This document shows positions 17,987 through 26,901 of a stretch of DNA of 35,335 bases, piece by piece (within the stretch, counting starts at the first letter, position 1; each line of letters starts with the position of its first letter). Source of the DNA: Muribaculaceae bacterium (GTDB lineage: Bacteria > Bacteroidota > Bacteroidia > Bacteroidales > Muribaculaceae); contig JAGATN010000042.1 in NCBI GenBank assembly GCA_017621225.1, positions 1 through 35,335 of the forward strand. Direction: 5' to 3'. The notes beneath the pieces are model-generated. The model ran no database searches. It was not told where the DNA came from and saw only the letters and a program-made list of their open reading frames with translations. Position numbers and translations under genes: made by a program.

Positions 17987-20900
17987 ATGAAGAAATTTAA
18001 CGAGTACGATAACTTTAATCTTTCGCAAATCAATAAAGACGTTCTCAAAAAGTGGAACGAGTCGAATCTATTCGAGCAGAGTATCAAAGAGCGCGAGGGC
18101 TGTCCCTCGTTCGTGTTTTATGAAGGGCCGCCATCGGCCAATGGCATGCCGGGCATACACCATGTCATGGCACGTACCATAAAGGACATATTCTGCCGTT
18201 ACAAGACAATGAAGGGCTTTCACGTAAAACGCAAGGCCGGATGGGATACTCACGGACTCCCCGTGGAGCTTGGCGTTGAAAAAGGCCTCGGCATAACGAA
18301 AGAGGACATAGGAAAGAAAATTTCGGTCGACGACTATAATGCAGCATGCCGTCGCGAGGTAATGAAATATACCAAGGAATGGGAGACTCTTACCAACTCG
18401 ATGGGCTACTGGGTTGACATGAACGACCCCTACATTACCTACGACAATCGCTACATAGAAAGCGTATGGTGGTTGCTCCGTCAGCTATACGATAAAGGCT
18501 ACCTGTACAAGGGATATACCATTCAGCCTTATTCGCCGGCCGCAGGCACCGGATTGAGTTCGCACGAATTGAATCAGCCGGGATGCTATCGCGACGTGAA
18601 GGACACTACCTGCATAGCGCAGTTTGCAATAAAAGATCCCAAGCCATCGATGACAGGGTGGGGACGTCCGTACTTCCTTGCATGGACTACCACGCCGTGG
18701 ACATTGCCTTCGAATACGGCACTGACCGTAGGCCCCGGCATAACGTATAACGTAGTTCGCACGTATAATCCGTATTCGGGTTCGCCCGTTACGGTTGTGG
18801 TGGCCGACGCCTTGATGAACTCCATATTCAATCCGAAGGCCAAGGATCTGACTCTCGACGAATACAAGAAGGGCGATAAGCTCATACCGTATCAGGTGGT
18901 CGATTCGATGCCCGGAAAAGATCTGGTGGGCATGAATTACGAACAGCTCATACCGTGGGTCAACCCCGGCGAAGGAGCGTTCCGCGTGATACCGGGCGAT
19001 TTCGTGACCACCGAAGATGGTACCGGCATAGTGCATACGGCCGGAACGTTTGGTGCCGATGACCTTAGGGTGTCGAAGCAAAACGGTGTGCCGCCGTTGC
19101 ATCTCATTGACAAGGATGGCAACATACGCCCGATGGTCGACCTCAAGGGCCGTTTCTATCGACTCGAAGATCTCGATGCCGACTTCGTGGCAAAGATGGT
19201 CAATGTGGATGAATATACACCCTGGCAGGGCCGTTACGTGAAGAACGCTTACGACCCGACGCTCGGCGTTGACGATGAAACGCTCGATGTGGCCATATGC
19301 ATGTATCTCAAACAGCGCGACATGGTGTTCAAGATAGAGAAGCACGTGCACAACTATCCGCACTGCTGGCGTACCGACAAGCCGGTGCTCTATTATCCGC
19401 TCGACAGTTGGTTCATACGCACCACCGCCGCCCGCGAAAGACTCATGGAGCTTAATCGCGACATAAAGTGGAAACCGCAGTCGACCGGTACCGGCCGATT
19501 CGGAAAATGGCTCGAAAACCTTCAGGACTGGAACCTTTCGCGCAGCCGTTACTGGGGTACTCCGCTCCCCATATGGCGCACTGACGACGCTTCGGAGGAA
19601 ATGTGCATCGACAGCGTTGAAATGCTTTATAATGAGATAGAAAAATCAGTCAAGGCAGGGTTCATGACGTCGAATCCTTATAAGGATCGCGGATTCGTGC
19701 CCGGCGACTATTCGAAGGCTAATTACGAAAAAATCGACCTGCATCGTCCGTATGTCGACGACATAGTGCTCGTGTCGCCTTCGGGCAAGCCCATGCGTCG
19801 CGAATTGGATTTGATTGACGTATGGTTCGATTCGGGTGCCATGCCTTATGCCCAGATACATTATCCGTTTGAAAACAAGGAGGGGCTTGATTCGGGCGAA
19901 CTGTATCCCGCCGACTTCATAGCCGAAGGTGTCGATCAGACTCGCGGATGGTTCTTCACCCTCCATGCCATAGGTGGAATGATATTCGACTCAAATGCCT
20001 ATAAGGCAGTAATATCAAACGGTCTCGTGCTCGACAAGGATGGCAATAAGATGTCGAAGCGTCTCGGCAATGCCGTGAATCCGTTTGAAGCAATCGAAAA
20101 ATACGGGTCTGATCCGTTGCGTTGGTACATGATAGCCAACTCCGCTCCCTGGGATAACCTCAAGTTCGATCCCGAAGGTGTGGTAGAGGCTTCGCGCAAG
20201 TTGTTTGCCACGCTTTACAATACGTACTCGTTCTTCGCATTGTATGCCAACGTTGACAATTTCGACAATTCCGCGCCTCAGATACCCGTCAAGGAGCGTC
20301 CTGAGATTGACCGCTGGATATTGTCGTTGCTGAATTCGTTGATAAAGGAAGTGGATGAGGCTCTTGAGGACTATGAGCCCACCAAGGCCGCCCGCGCCAT
20401 AAACGATTTTGTAAATGACAATCTGTCGAACTGGTATGTGCGCCTCAACCGCAAGCGCTTCTGGGGCGGTGGCATGAGCGACGACAAGCTTTCGGCTTAT
20501 CAGACTCTCTATTCGTGCCTCGAGACCGTAGCATTGCTGATGGCTCCGATAGCTCCGTTCTTTGCCGATCGTCTGTATTGCGACCTCGCTTCGGTGGGTA
20601 GCGGCGATGACAAGTCGGTGCATCTTGCAAAGTTCCCCTGTGTCGACGAAACCGTGATAAACCCCGATTTGGAAATGCGCATGCATTTGGCCCAGGTGGT
20701 AACGTCGATGGTGCTGGCACTTCGCCGCAAGGCAAAGCAAAAAGTGCGTCAGCCGCTGCAGAAGATTATGATACCGGCCGTAGACGCCGCGCAGCGTGAA
20801 GCCATAGAGTCGATGAAGTCGTTGATACTCAATGAGGTCAACGTGAAAGAGCTGATAATGGTAGATTCGGACAATGGCGTGATAGTTAAGCGCGTGAAGC

Positions 20901-21415
20901 CCGACTTCAAAAAGCTTGGCCCGAAGTACGGCAAGATAATGAAAGCTGTGGCCGCCGCCATTCAGGCAATGGATCAGGAAGCCATCAACGCTCTCGAACG
21001 CAATGGCCGCGCCACCATATCGGTTGACGGCAATGACGTGGACATCGACGTGGCCGACGTGGAAATAATATCGCAGGACATACCCGGTTGGCTCGTGGCT
21101 AACGAAGGTAATGTCACCGTGGCGCTCGACGTGACCATAACGCCCGAATTGCTCGAAGAAGGCATTGCACGCGACATAGTGAACAGAATACAGAACATAC
21201 GCAAGAGCCGCGACTACGACATAACCGACAAGATAGAGCTTGTTTTCGAGCCTAATGATTCGGCCGACTCGGCTTTGAAGCATTACTCGGACTACATAAT
21301 GCGTCAGGTGCTTGCCAATGATCTGCGCATCGAACCTCTTGCATCGGCTGAAGAAGTTGAAACTCTTTCTTTCGATGATATGAACGTAAATGTGAAAATA
21401 TCGTTAAGTAAATAA
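17987..21415 (+). CDS. ileS: Isoleucyl-tRNA synthetase
   Basis: A 1142-aa class I aminoacyl-tRNA synthetase that charges tRNA-Ile. It starts MKKFNEYDNFNLSQINKDVL. The HIGH-type motif is PGIHHVMAR (55-63), the large CP1 editing domain spans roughly 190-400, and KMSKR is at 688-692 in DGNKMSKRLGNA. The anticodon-binding helical domain follows (about 770-930), then a C-terminal extension. The WTTTPWTLPSNTAL editing-site segment is present. Length above 1100 residues fits the eukaryote-like IleRS group common in Bacteroidetes, which tends to be less sensitive to mupirocin; that is family knowledge, not shown here. A reading frame extension to 17915 would include the promoter, so the ATG at 17987 is chosen. 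Confidence 0.95.
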   Translation: MKKFNEYDNFNLSQINKDVLKKWNESNLFEQSIKEREGCPSFVFYEGPPSANGMPGIHHVMARTIKDIFCRYKTMKGFHVKRKAGWDTHGLPVELGVEKGLGITKEDIGKKISVDDYNAACRREVMKYTKEWETLTNSMGYWVDMNDPYITYDNRYIESVWWLLRQLYDKGYLYKGYTIQPYSPAAGTGLSSHELNQPGCYRDVKDTTCIAQFAIKDPKPSMTGWGRPYFLAWTTTPWTLPSNTALTVGPGITYNVVRTYNPYSGSPVTVVVADALMNSIFNPKAKDLTLDEYKKGDKLIPYQVVDSMPGKDLVGMNYEQLIPWVNPGEGAFRVIPGDFVTTEDGTGIVHTAGTFGADDLRVSKQNGVPPLHLIDKDGNIRPMVDLKGRFYRLEDLDADFVAKMVNVDEYTPWQGRYVKNAYDPTLGVDDETLDVAICMYLKQRDMVFKIEKHVHNYPHCWRTDKPVLYYPLDSWFIRTTAARERLMELNRDIKWKPQSTGTGRFGKWLENLQDWNLSRSRYWGTPLPIWRTDDASEEMCIDSVEMLYNEIEKSVKAGFMTSNPYKDRGFVPGDYSKANYEKIDLHRPYVDDIVLVSPSGKPMRRELDLIDVWFDSGAMPYAQIHYPFENKEGLDSGELYPADFIAEGVDQTRGWFFTLHAIGGMIFDSNAYKAVISNGLVLDKDGNKMSKRLGNAVNPFEAIEKYGSDPLRWYMIANSAPWDNLKFDPEGVVEASRKLFATLYNTYSFFALYANVDNFDNSAPQIPVKERPEIDRWILSLLNSLIKEVDEALEDYEPTKAARAINDFVNDNLSNWYVRLNRKRFWGGGMSDDKLSAYQTLYSCLETVALLMAPIAPFFADRLYCDLASVGSGDDKSVHLAKFPCVDETVINPDLEMRMHLAQVVTSMVLALRRKAKQKVRQPLQKIMIPAVDAAQREAIESMKSLILNEVNVKELIMVDSDNGVIVKRVKPDFKKLGPKYGKIMKAVAAAIQAMDQEAINALERNGRATISVDGNDVDIDVADVEIISQDIPGWLVANEGNVTVALDVTITPELLEEGIARDIVNRIQNIRKSRDYDITDKIELVFEPNDSADSALKHYSDYIMRQVLANDLRIEPLASAEEVETLSFDDMNVNVKISLSK

Positions 21416-21465
21416 GGAGGGTTGCTAAAATCGACTTATTTACTAATAATTTAAAGTTTACATCC

Positions 21466-21846
21466 ATGAGCGAAAAGACTCGTTATTCAGACGAAGAATT
21501 GCAGGAATTCAAAGAGCTGATACTTGATAAGCTTGCCAAGGCGCAGCGTGACTATGAACTTTTGAAGGCTTCCGTAACCAATTCGGAGGGAAATGACGTG
21601 GCCGATACGTCGCCTACGTTCAAAATACTGGAGGAGGGCGCCAACGTTCTCGGCAAGGAAGAAGCCGGACGATTGGCCCAGCGACAAATGAAGTTCATAC
21701 AGCATTTGCAGGCGGCACTCGTGAGAATAGAAAACAAGACTTACGGCATATGCCGCGAAACGGGCGAACTGATTCCGAAGGAACGGTTGCGCGCCGTTCC
21801 GCATGCCACGCTGAGCATCGAACAGAAAACACAAAAGAAAAAGTAA
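21466..21846 (+). CDS. DksA/TraR-family protein with degenerate zinc finger
   Basis: A 126-aa protein with an N-terminal helical coiled-coil region (about 10-90) and the DksA C-terminal segment GICRETGELIPKERLRAVPHAT. Only one Cys (96) remains of the four zinc-binding Cys of canonical DksA: the second CxxC position is Thr and the later pair is replaced by the SIE region. Cys-poor DksA-like proteins in which helix packing replaces zinc are known. It may bind the RNA polymerase secondary channel and modulate stress-related transcription. It lies 50 bases after ileS and 54 before lspA, in a gene order common in Bacteroidetes. Confidence 0.85.
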   Translation: MSEKTRYSDEELQEFKELILDKLAKAQRDYELLKASVTNSEGNDVADTSPTFKILEEGANVLGKEEAGRLAQRQMKFIQHLQAALVRIENKTYGICRETGELIPKERLRAVPHATLSIEQKTQKKK

Positions 21847-21900
21847 CAGGGCGCGCATAACTTAATATGCAGCCTGCTTAATCGTAAACCCTTCCCGCCG

Positions 21901-22542
21901 ATGAAGATGACCAAGGGCCTGTGGGCCTTATTGATAATTATAGTCGTATTGGTCGCAGACCAAGTGTTGAAAATATGGGTGAAGACTCACTTTTACTTAG
22001 GTGAGGATTTGCACATAACCGATTGGTTCCAGTTGCTGTTTGTAGAAAACAACGGCATGGCATTCGGCATGGAGATTGGCAGCAAGCTTTTTCTGACCAT
22101 ATTCCGCATAGTGCTGGTGTCGGGGCTAATATGGTACATGATTAAAATACGGTCGATGCGCGACGTGCCTACGGGATATATGGTGTGCATAGCGCTCATA
22201 ACGGCAGGCGCGGCAGGCAATATATTTGACTGCATGTTTTACGGGCTGCTGTTCAATAACCCGATTCCACCCGAAGTGGCAGTGGCGTTTCCGCCCGACG
22301 GAGGATATGCTTCGCTGTTTCACGGAAAGGTGGTCGACATGCTGTATTTCCCCCTGTTCAGCTTCGACTGGCCCGAGTGGGTGCCGATGATAGGAGGCTC
22401 AAACTTCCTGTTCTTTCAGCCGGTGTTCAATATAGCCGATGCCGCCATATCGGTGGGCATGGTGATGCTGATATTCTTCTATTCAAAATGCATTTATTTT
22501 GATCCCAGGCCTCAGAGCCAAAATGACGAAAGCAATGAATAA
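21901..22542 (+). CDS. lspA: Lipoprotein signal peptidase II
   Basis: A 213-aa inner membrane aspartyl protease that cleaves signal peptides of diacylglyceryl prolipoproteins. Four hydrophobic helices are visible (about 7-26, 63-83, 92-110 and 178-198). The catalytic Asp pair is in AAGNIFD (Asp 110) and FNIADAAIS (Asp 180), and VENNGMAFG is the conserved loop. It is longer than E. coli LspA (164 aa) because of an insertion between the two Asp residues (about 115-170, rich in Pro, Phe and Trp), a pattern I associate with Bacteroidetes. The downstream lipoprotein gene overlaps its 3' end, fitting a lipoprotein-processing cluster. Confidence 0.93.
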   Translation: MKMTKGLWALLIIIVVLVADQVLKIWVKTHFYLGEDLHITDWFQLLFVENNGMAFGMEIGSKLFLTIFRIVLVSGLIWYMIKIRSMRDVPTGYMVCIALITAGAAGNIFDCMFYGLLFNNPIPPEVAVAFPPDGGYASLFHGKVVDMLYFPLFSFDWPEWVPMIGGSNFLFFQPVFNIADAAISVGMVMLIFFYSKCIYFDPRPQSQNDESNE

Positions 22543-23356
22543 GTTGCCGTGGTTGATATTGACGGTAGTCATCGGATTGATGGCCGTGACTTTGCAGGGG
22601 TGTGAATCGACGCCCTCCGAAGTCATAGAGCCTGAAAAGATGGCTCGTCTGCTGGCCGACATACATATAGGTGAGAGCGTGGCCGAACTGGAACGCCGCT
22701 CATATCCCGACGATTCGACCAAGCAGGCTCTGAAGCAGGCAATATATGCACGTCACGGCGTGACCTCCGAACAGGTCGATACGTCAATGAAGTGGTATGG
22801 CTATCATCTCGACAAATATGTGGAGGTGTACGACCGCGTGATAGAGATGCTCGAAACTGACATATCCTATGCTCAGGATGTGGCGGGCGCGCAGAGCGAG
22901 TCGATGTCAAACATGCGCATCGAGCTCGAGGGCGATTCGGTCGACATATGGCCCGACATACGTTATCGTCGGTTTTCGCCGCAGATGCCTAACGATAACA
23001 TAATATTCAGCCTGAACTTCGATCGTAACTGGGAGGCGGGTGACGTGTATATTCTGAATGCCAAACTGTTTAATGCGTTAACGCCCACTACCATGTCGTT
23101 GACGGTGGACTATCAGGACGGCACGAAGGATTATGTCACGCTTGTTCGTCCGGGAAGCGGATGGCAGTCGATAAAGCTGGTGCTCGATTCGGTGAAGAAG
23201 GCTTACAACGTGTATGGTGCCATTTCGCATACGCCCGATCCCGACGAGGTGGCATACATTGATTCAATTTCGTTGGTGCGCGTGCGCCGCAACGAATATA
23301 ATCGCATTCCGTTGGTCAATCAGCGGTCGGCGTCGCATTCATATGGCGGAAATTGA
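22523..23356 (+). CDS. DUF4296-containing lipoprotein
   Basis: A 277-aa exported protein. With the start at 22523 (MTKAMNKLPW) a hydrophobic segment leads to the lipobox LQGC followed by ESTPS. An ATG at 22535, overlapping the lspA stop as ATGAATAA, is an equally good start. Residues about 35-120 (EVIEPEKMARLLADIHIGE through VEVYDRVIEMLE) match the helical DUF4296 family of Bacteroidetes, function unknown. A second half (about 140-265) of alternating strands, including FSLNFDRNWEAGDVYILNAK, looks like a beta-sandwich. It directly follows lspA, whose product presumably processes it. Confidence 0.82.
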   Translation: MTKAMNKLPWLILTVVIGLMAVTLQGCESTPSEVIEPEKMARLLADIHIGESVAELERRSYPDDSTKQALKQAIYARHGVTSEQVDTSMKWYGYHLDKYVEVYDRVIEMLETDISYAQDVAGAQSESMSNMRIELEGDSVDIWPDIRYRRFSPQMPNDNIIFSLNFDRNWEAGDVYILNAKLFNALTPTTMSLTVDYQDGTKDYVTLVRPGSGWQSIKLVLDSVKKAYNVYGAISHTPDPDEVAYIDSISLVRVRRNEYNRIPLVNQRSASHSYGGN

Positions 23357-23591
23357 CGATTCGATCATTAAACCTCCCTGCCGAGTCATGGCCAATGTAA
23401 TAGTGACGGGGGGCCGCAAGCATTGCAATTCGATAGCGGCATACGATGCCGACGCGCATTCGGTGTGCGTGACTCCTTTTGAGCGTGAAACGCATTCCAC
23501 GCTGTTTTTCTCGGGAACCATATACGTGGAGGCCGATGCCGATTGCGGAGGGCTGAAAGTGTCGCGTCAGCCTATCGAGGCTCTGCGGTAA
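23343..23591 (+). CDS. Small hypothetical cysteine-containing protein
   Basis: An 82-aa frame beginning MAEIDDSIIKPPCRVMAN, overlapping the DUF4296 stop by 14 bases and the 3' end of the convergent permease gene by 25 bases. It has four Cys and three His, no signal peptide or membrane segment, and ends VSRQPIEALR. Codons (TCG, ATA, GCC, GAT) look like those of its neighbours. I do not recognise a family. The short overlap with the gene before it favours a real, coupled gene; the lack of homologs I can name leaves chance possible. Confidence 0.5.
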   Translation: MAEIDDSIIKPPCRVMANVIVTGGRKHCNSIAAYDADAHSVCVTPFERETHSTLFFSGTIYVEADADCGGLKVSRQPIEALR

Positions 23592-24649
23592 AGGGCAAGC
23601 GCGATGATGGTGTATATGACGTTGGGAATCCACATGGCCACGATGGGCGACATGCTGCCCGAAATGGCAAACGATGACGTGACGGTGGTGAACAGGATGT
23701 AGCTGAAGCTAAGCACCAGGCCGATGCCTATGTTGATGCCCATGCCCCCTTTTACCTTGCGCGACGACAGCGACATGCCGATTACGGTAAGAATGAATGC
23801 CGCAGCAGTCATGGCGTAACGGCGATGATATTCTATCTCAAATGATTTTATGTTGGCTATGCCGCGTTGCTTCTGACGGTCGATGTATTCCTTCAGGGCA
23901 GGGGTGGTGAGCGTTTCGTGGTCGTTTTTCGAGATGAGGAAGTCGCGGGGCTCCATGGCTATCACGGTGTCGAGTCGGTTGCCGTGCTTTATCACTTCGC
24001 GCGTGCCCACGAAATCGCGTATCATGTAGTCGCGCACCTGCCAATTGTAAAGCGAATCCCATCGTATGCTTCTTGCCGTCAGGCGCGACACGAGTTTCTT
24101 GTCCTTGAACGACTCGAGCGAGAAGTTGTATCCGGTTTTGGAGTAGTTGTCGTATCGGCTCATATATGCTATTTCGCCCTTGTTCACCTGCATCTGTATA
24201 TTTGTGCCGTAATCCACGCGTTTGTTTTTCACATAGGTGTTGTAGTAGTCGATGCGCTTCACGTTGGCCGGCGGAATCAGGTATGCGCTGAGCACGTAGG
24301 TGAATATCGCTATCACGGCGGCCGAGAGCAGATAGGGGCGCAACAGTCGTCGGAAGCTCATGCCCGATGAAAGCATTGCAATTATCTCGGAGTTGTCGGC
24401 GAGCTTCGAGGTGAAGAATATCACGGCTATGAAGGTGAAAAGCGGGCTGAACTGGTTGGCAAAATAGAGCAGGAAGTTGACGAAATAATCGAACACCGTG
24501 GCCATTAACGGCGCTTTTATGAACGAATCGAGCTTCTCGTTTATGTCAAACATGACAACGATGGCCAATATCAGCATTATGGCGAATGCATACGTGCCGA
24601 GAAACTTTTTGATGATGTATCGGTCTAATATCTTTAACGGATTGTTCAT
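23567..24649 (-). CDS. LptF/LptG-family permease
   Basis: A 360-aa inner membrane protein of the YjgP/YjgQ family that works with the LptB ATPase to extract lipopolysaccharide for transport to the outer membrane. It has three N-terminal helices (about 17-34, 53-80, 103-125) with the family segment ILDRYIIKKFLGTY at the start. A periplasmic beta-jellyroll region follows (about 130-260), then three C-terminal helices in the last 90 residues, including the MTAAAFILTVIGMSLSSRK segment. Full length for the family. One LptF or LptG copy is present here; its partner is elsewhere. It starts 33 bases after the tgt stop, so the two are probably cotranscribed, and converges with the small ORF at its 3' end. 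Confidence 0.9.
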   Translation of the reverse strand: MNNPLKILDRYIIKKFLGTYAFAIMLILAIVVMFDINEKLDSFIKAPLMATVFDYFVNFLLYFANQFSPLFTFIAVIFFTSKLADNSEIIAMLSSGMSFRRLLRPYLLSAAVIAIFTYVLSAYLIPPANVKRIDYYNTYVKNKRVDYGTNIQMQVNKGEIAYMSRYDNYSKTGYNFSLESFKDKKLVSRLTARSIRWDSLYNWQVRDYMIRDFVGTREVIKHGNRLDTVIAMEPRDFLISKNDHETLTTPALKEYIDRQKQRGIANIKSFEIEYHRRYAMTAAAFILTVIGMSLSSRKVKGGMGINIGIGLVLSFSYILFTTVTSSFAISGSMSPIVAMWIPNVIYTIIALALYRRASIG

Positions 24650-24682
24650 TTCGCTTGATGTTTTAGAGTGGGGGATGATGAT

Positions 24683-25813
24683 TTACAAGCGGTGCGTTAC
24701 GCGTTCCACCATTTCCGCTTTCCAGCTCTTGAAGTCGCCTTCCATTATGTGTTTTCGAGCCTCGCCCGTGAGCCACAGGTAGAAGGCCAGATTGTGTATC
24801 GATGCTATCTGCAAGGCCAGGAGCTCGTTGCTTATGAACAGGTGGCGCAGATAAGCTTTCGAGTATGTGCGATCCACGTAGCTCGGCCCGTTTTCGTCGA
24901 TGGGCGAAAAGTCGTCGGCCCATTTCTTGTTGCGCATGTTCATTATGCCGTTGGCCGTGAACAGCATGCCGTTGCGTCCGTTGCGCGTAGGCATCACGCA
25001 GTCCATCATGTCGATGCCACGGTCGATGGCTTCGAGGATGTTGGCCGGAGTGCCCACTCCCATGAGGTAGCGCGGCTTGTCGGTCGGCAATATTTCGTTT
25101 ACCACTTCGATCATATCGTACATGGTTTCGGTGGGTTCGCCTACCGCCAGGCCGCCTATGGCGTTTCCGTCGGCTCCGAGGTCGGCGACGAATTTGGCCG
25201 ATTCGCGTCGCAGATCGGCATACGTGCATCCTTGCACTATCGGGAAGTAGGCTTGTTGATATCCGTACAGTCCTTCAGTCTCCTTGTATCGCTTCCATCC
25301 GCGCATCAGCCACCGATGGGTGAGGCCGAGCGATTTTTTAGCATAGTCGTAGTCGGCGGTGCCGGGCGGGCATTCGTCGAGAGCCATCATTATGTCGGCT
25401 CCGATGGCTCGTTCGATGTCGACAACGCCTTCGGGCGTGAAAAGATGTTTCGATCCGTCGATGTGCGACCGGAACCACGCGCCTTCTTCTTTCAGCTTGC
25501 GGTTTGACGATAACGAAAACACTTGAAATCCGCCGCTATCGGTCAGTATGGGGCGTTCCCATCCCATGAACTTGTGCAAGCCTCCCGCGCGGTTGAGAAT
25601 TTCTATTCCCGGCCGCAGATACAGATGATACGTGTTGCCCAATATTATCTGAGCTTTTATGTCGTTGCGCAGTTCGTGCTGATGCACTGCCTTCACGCTG
25701 CCGATGGTGCCCACGGGCATGAATATCGGGGTTTCGATGACGCCGTGTGCCGTGGTAATTATTCCGGCTCTGGCTTTGGAGTCGGGGGCTGTTGTCTGAA
25801 GTTCGAATTTCAT
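24683..25813 (-). CDS. tgt: Queuine/preQ1 tRNA-guanine transglycosylase
   Basis: A 376-aa TIM-barrel enzyme that exchanges guanine 34 for preQ1 in tRNAs with GUN anticodons. Key segments: GNTYHLYLRPG (59-69), LTDSGGFQVFSL (90-101) with Asp 92, FPIVQGCTYADLR, GGLAVGEP and GIDMMDCVMPTRNGR (266-280), with the nucleophile Asp. In the usual zinc site near residues 305-340 the three ligand Cys (CxCxxC) are absent: the text reads SYVDRTYSKAYLRHL, while the following His 340 (SIHN) is kept. I believe this occurs in other Bacteroidetes Tgt proteins. Promoter elements at 25818-25847 put the transcript start almost at the ATG. Confidence 0.92.
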   Translation of the reverse strand: MKFELQTTAPDSKARAGIITTAHGVIETPIFMPVGTIGSVKAVHQHELRNDIKAQIILGNTYHLYLRPGIEILNRAGGLHKFMGWERPILTDSGGFQVFSLSSNRKLKEEGAWFRSHIDGSKHLFTPEGVVDIERAIGADIMMALDECPPGTADYDYAKKSLGLTHRWLMRGWKRYKETEGLYGYQQAYFPIVQGCTYADLRRESAKFVADLGADGNAIGGLAVGEPTETMYDMIEVVNEILPTDKPRYLMGVGTPANILEAIDRGIDMMDCVMPTRNGRNGMLFTANGIMNMRNKKWADDFSPIDENGPSYVDRTYSKAYLRHLFISNELLALQIASIHNLAFYLWLTGEARKHIMEGDFKSWKAEMVERVTHRL

Positions 25814-25817
25814 GGTG

Positions 25818-25847
25818 CAAAAATACTAATAATTCGTCATTACCCAA
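25818..25847 (-). promoter_or_regulatory. Promoter of tgt (near-leaderless)
   Basis: On the minus strand TTG (complement of 25845-25847), a 19-base spacer and TATTTTTG (complement of 25818-25825) match the Bacteroidetes pattern. The -7 element ends 4 bases before the tgt ATG (25813), so the mRNA should begin at or within a base or two of the start codon. Confidence 0.55.
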
Positions 25848-25881
25848 TTACGTAGTATTATAAAAGCTTGCGCGGTGTGCC

Positions 25882-25922
25882 GAAAAAAAGAATGAGAGAC
25901 TGCCGTGGGGCAATCTCTCATC
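25882..25922 (-). terminator. Intrinsic terminator after the nucleotidyltransferase gene
   Basis: TGAGAGA (25893-25899) pairs with TCTCTCA (25914-25920), and TGCC (25901-25904) with GGCA (25909-25912), with one C-A mismatch between. On the minus strand the stem is followed by seven T residues (complement of 25883-25889). It lies 47 bases after the nucleotidyltransferase stop. Confidence 0.85.
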
Positions 25923-25968
25923 TTTTGCATACGTCTTAGTTTTTTTGTTTATTTAGGTATCCTGTCGA

Positions 25969-26871
25969 TTAGAATAGTTTATCGGGATACACGCCGTTTT
26001 TGTGAAGTTCGGCAAACTTGGCCACTACGCCGGGGCGGTCGGCTGCATAGGTAACGCCAAACCACTTGCTGTCAGTGTCGAGTACCTTAACCGATGCTTC
26101 GCCCGATTTAATGAGCGTGTCGATTGCCAACGGAATGAAGAATTCCGATTTGGGCGTGTTGAGATCCTTGTCGAGGAACTTCTTGAATTCGCGTTCGCTG
26201 TAATCGAAATAGTCGGGAGTGAAGCCCCAGAGGTTCATCGACACCGGAGTGTTGGGCTCGAGGGTCTGTTTAACGCCGTTTTCGTCAGTGAATACTATAC
26301 GGCCGTTTTCGTCGTAGCTTATGGCAGTGCGTTCAACCACCGATGCAAGATTGCCATCCTTGGTTTCGCATACGCCGCGAGCCACTGAACCGTTTTCGGT
26401 CATGGTGTTGCCTACGCGGAAGCCTACCATGCAGTAGTCGCCTGCCTTGTCGTGCGGACGAGACAGTTCGGCAGCAATCACTTCGAAGGCATTGCGTCCG
26501 TAGAAGTCGTCGGCATTTATTACGGCAAACGGTTCTTTGATTACGTCTTTGCCCATCAATACGGCGTGGTTGGTGCCCCAGGGTTTTGCGCGGTCGGCCG
26601 GACAGGTATAACCTTCGGGCAGAGCGTCGAGCGACTGGAACACAACTTCAACGGGAATGTGTCCTTCATATTTCGACAATATTTTTTCGCGGAAATCCTG
26701 TTCGAAATCTTTGCGGATAACGAACACAACTTTTCCGAATCCTGATTTCATGGCATCGTAGATCGAGTAGTCCATGATGGTTTCGCCGTGAGGGCCGAGC
26801 GGATCGAGCTGCTTTAGGCCGCCGTAGCGGCTTCCCATACCGGCTGCAAGAACGAATAATGTGGGTTTCAT
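25969..26871 (-). CDS. Nucleotidyltransferase family protein (sugar-phosphate type)
   Basis: A 300-aa protein of the GT-A-like nucleotidyltransferase family. LAAGMGSRYGGLKQL (8-22) is the NTP-binding glycine-rich loop, PWGTNHAV (97-104) and INADDFYGR (118-126) are the base and metal-binding segments, and SMNLWGF is the sugar-side strand. Such proteins join a nucleoside triphosphate and a sugar phosphate. Substrate cannot be fixed: it is shorter and divergent from classical GalU or RmlA. The 30-base gap to the upstream aldose epimerase gene indicates one operon, suggesting a role in galactose or hexose-1-phosphate metabolism. It is followed by a strong terminator. Confidence 0.85.
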   Translation of the reverse strand: MKPTLFVLAAGMGSRYGGLKQLDPLGPHGETIMDYSIYDAMKSGFGKVVFVIRKDFEQDFREKILSKYEGHIPVEVVFQSLDALPEGYTCPADRAKPWGTNHAVLMGKDVIKEPFAVINADDFYGRNAFEVIAAELSRPHDKAGDYCMVGFRVGNTMTENGSVARGVCETKDGNLASVVERTAISYDENGRIVFTDENGVKQTLEPNTPVSMNLWGFTPDYFDYSEREFKKFLDKDLNTPKSEFFIPLAIDTLIKSGEASVKVLDTDSKWFGVTYAADRPGVVAKFAELHKNGVYPDKLF

Positions 26872-26901
26872 TAGTTTAAATGAGTTAGTTTATTTAGTTT
26901 G

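Noticed and set aside
20015-21283. 422-codon minus-strand frame opposite ileS
   Set aside because: Mirror of ileS codon bias; His/Tyr/Arg-rich translation without domains.
21414-21420. Strong AAGGAGG at the ileS stop
   Set aside because: No ATG or conserved frame at the right distance; dksA-like start is 46 bases further on. A TTG frame of about ten codons follows but cannot be supported.
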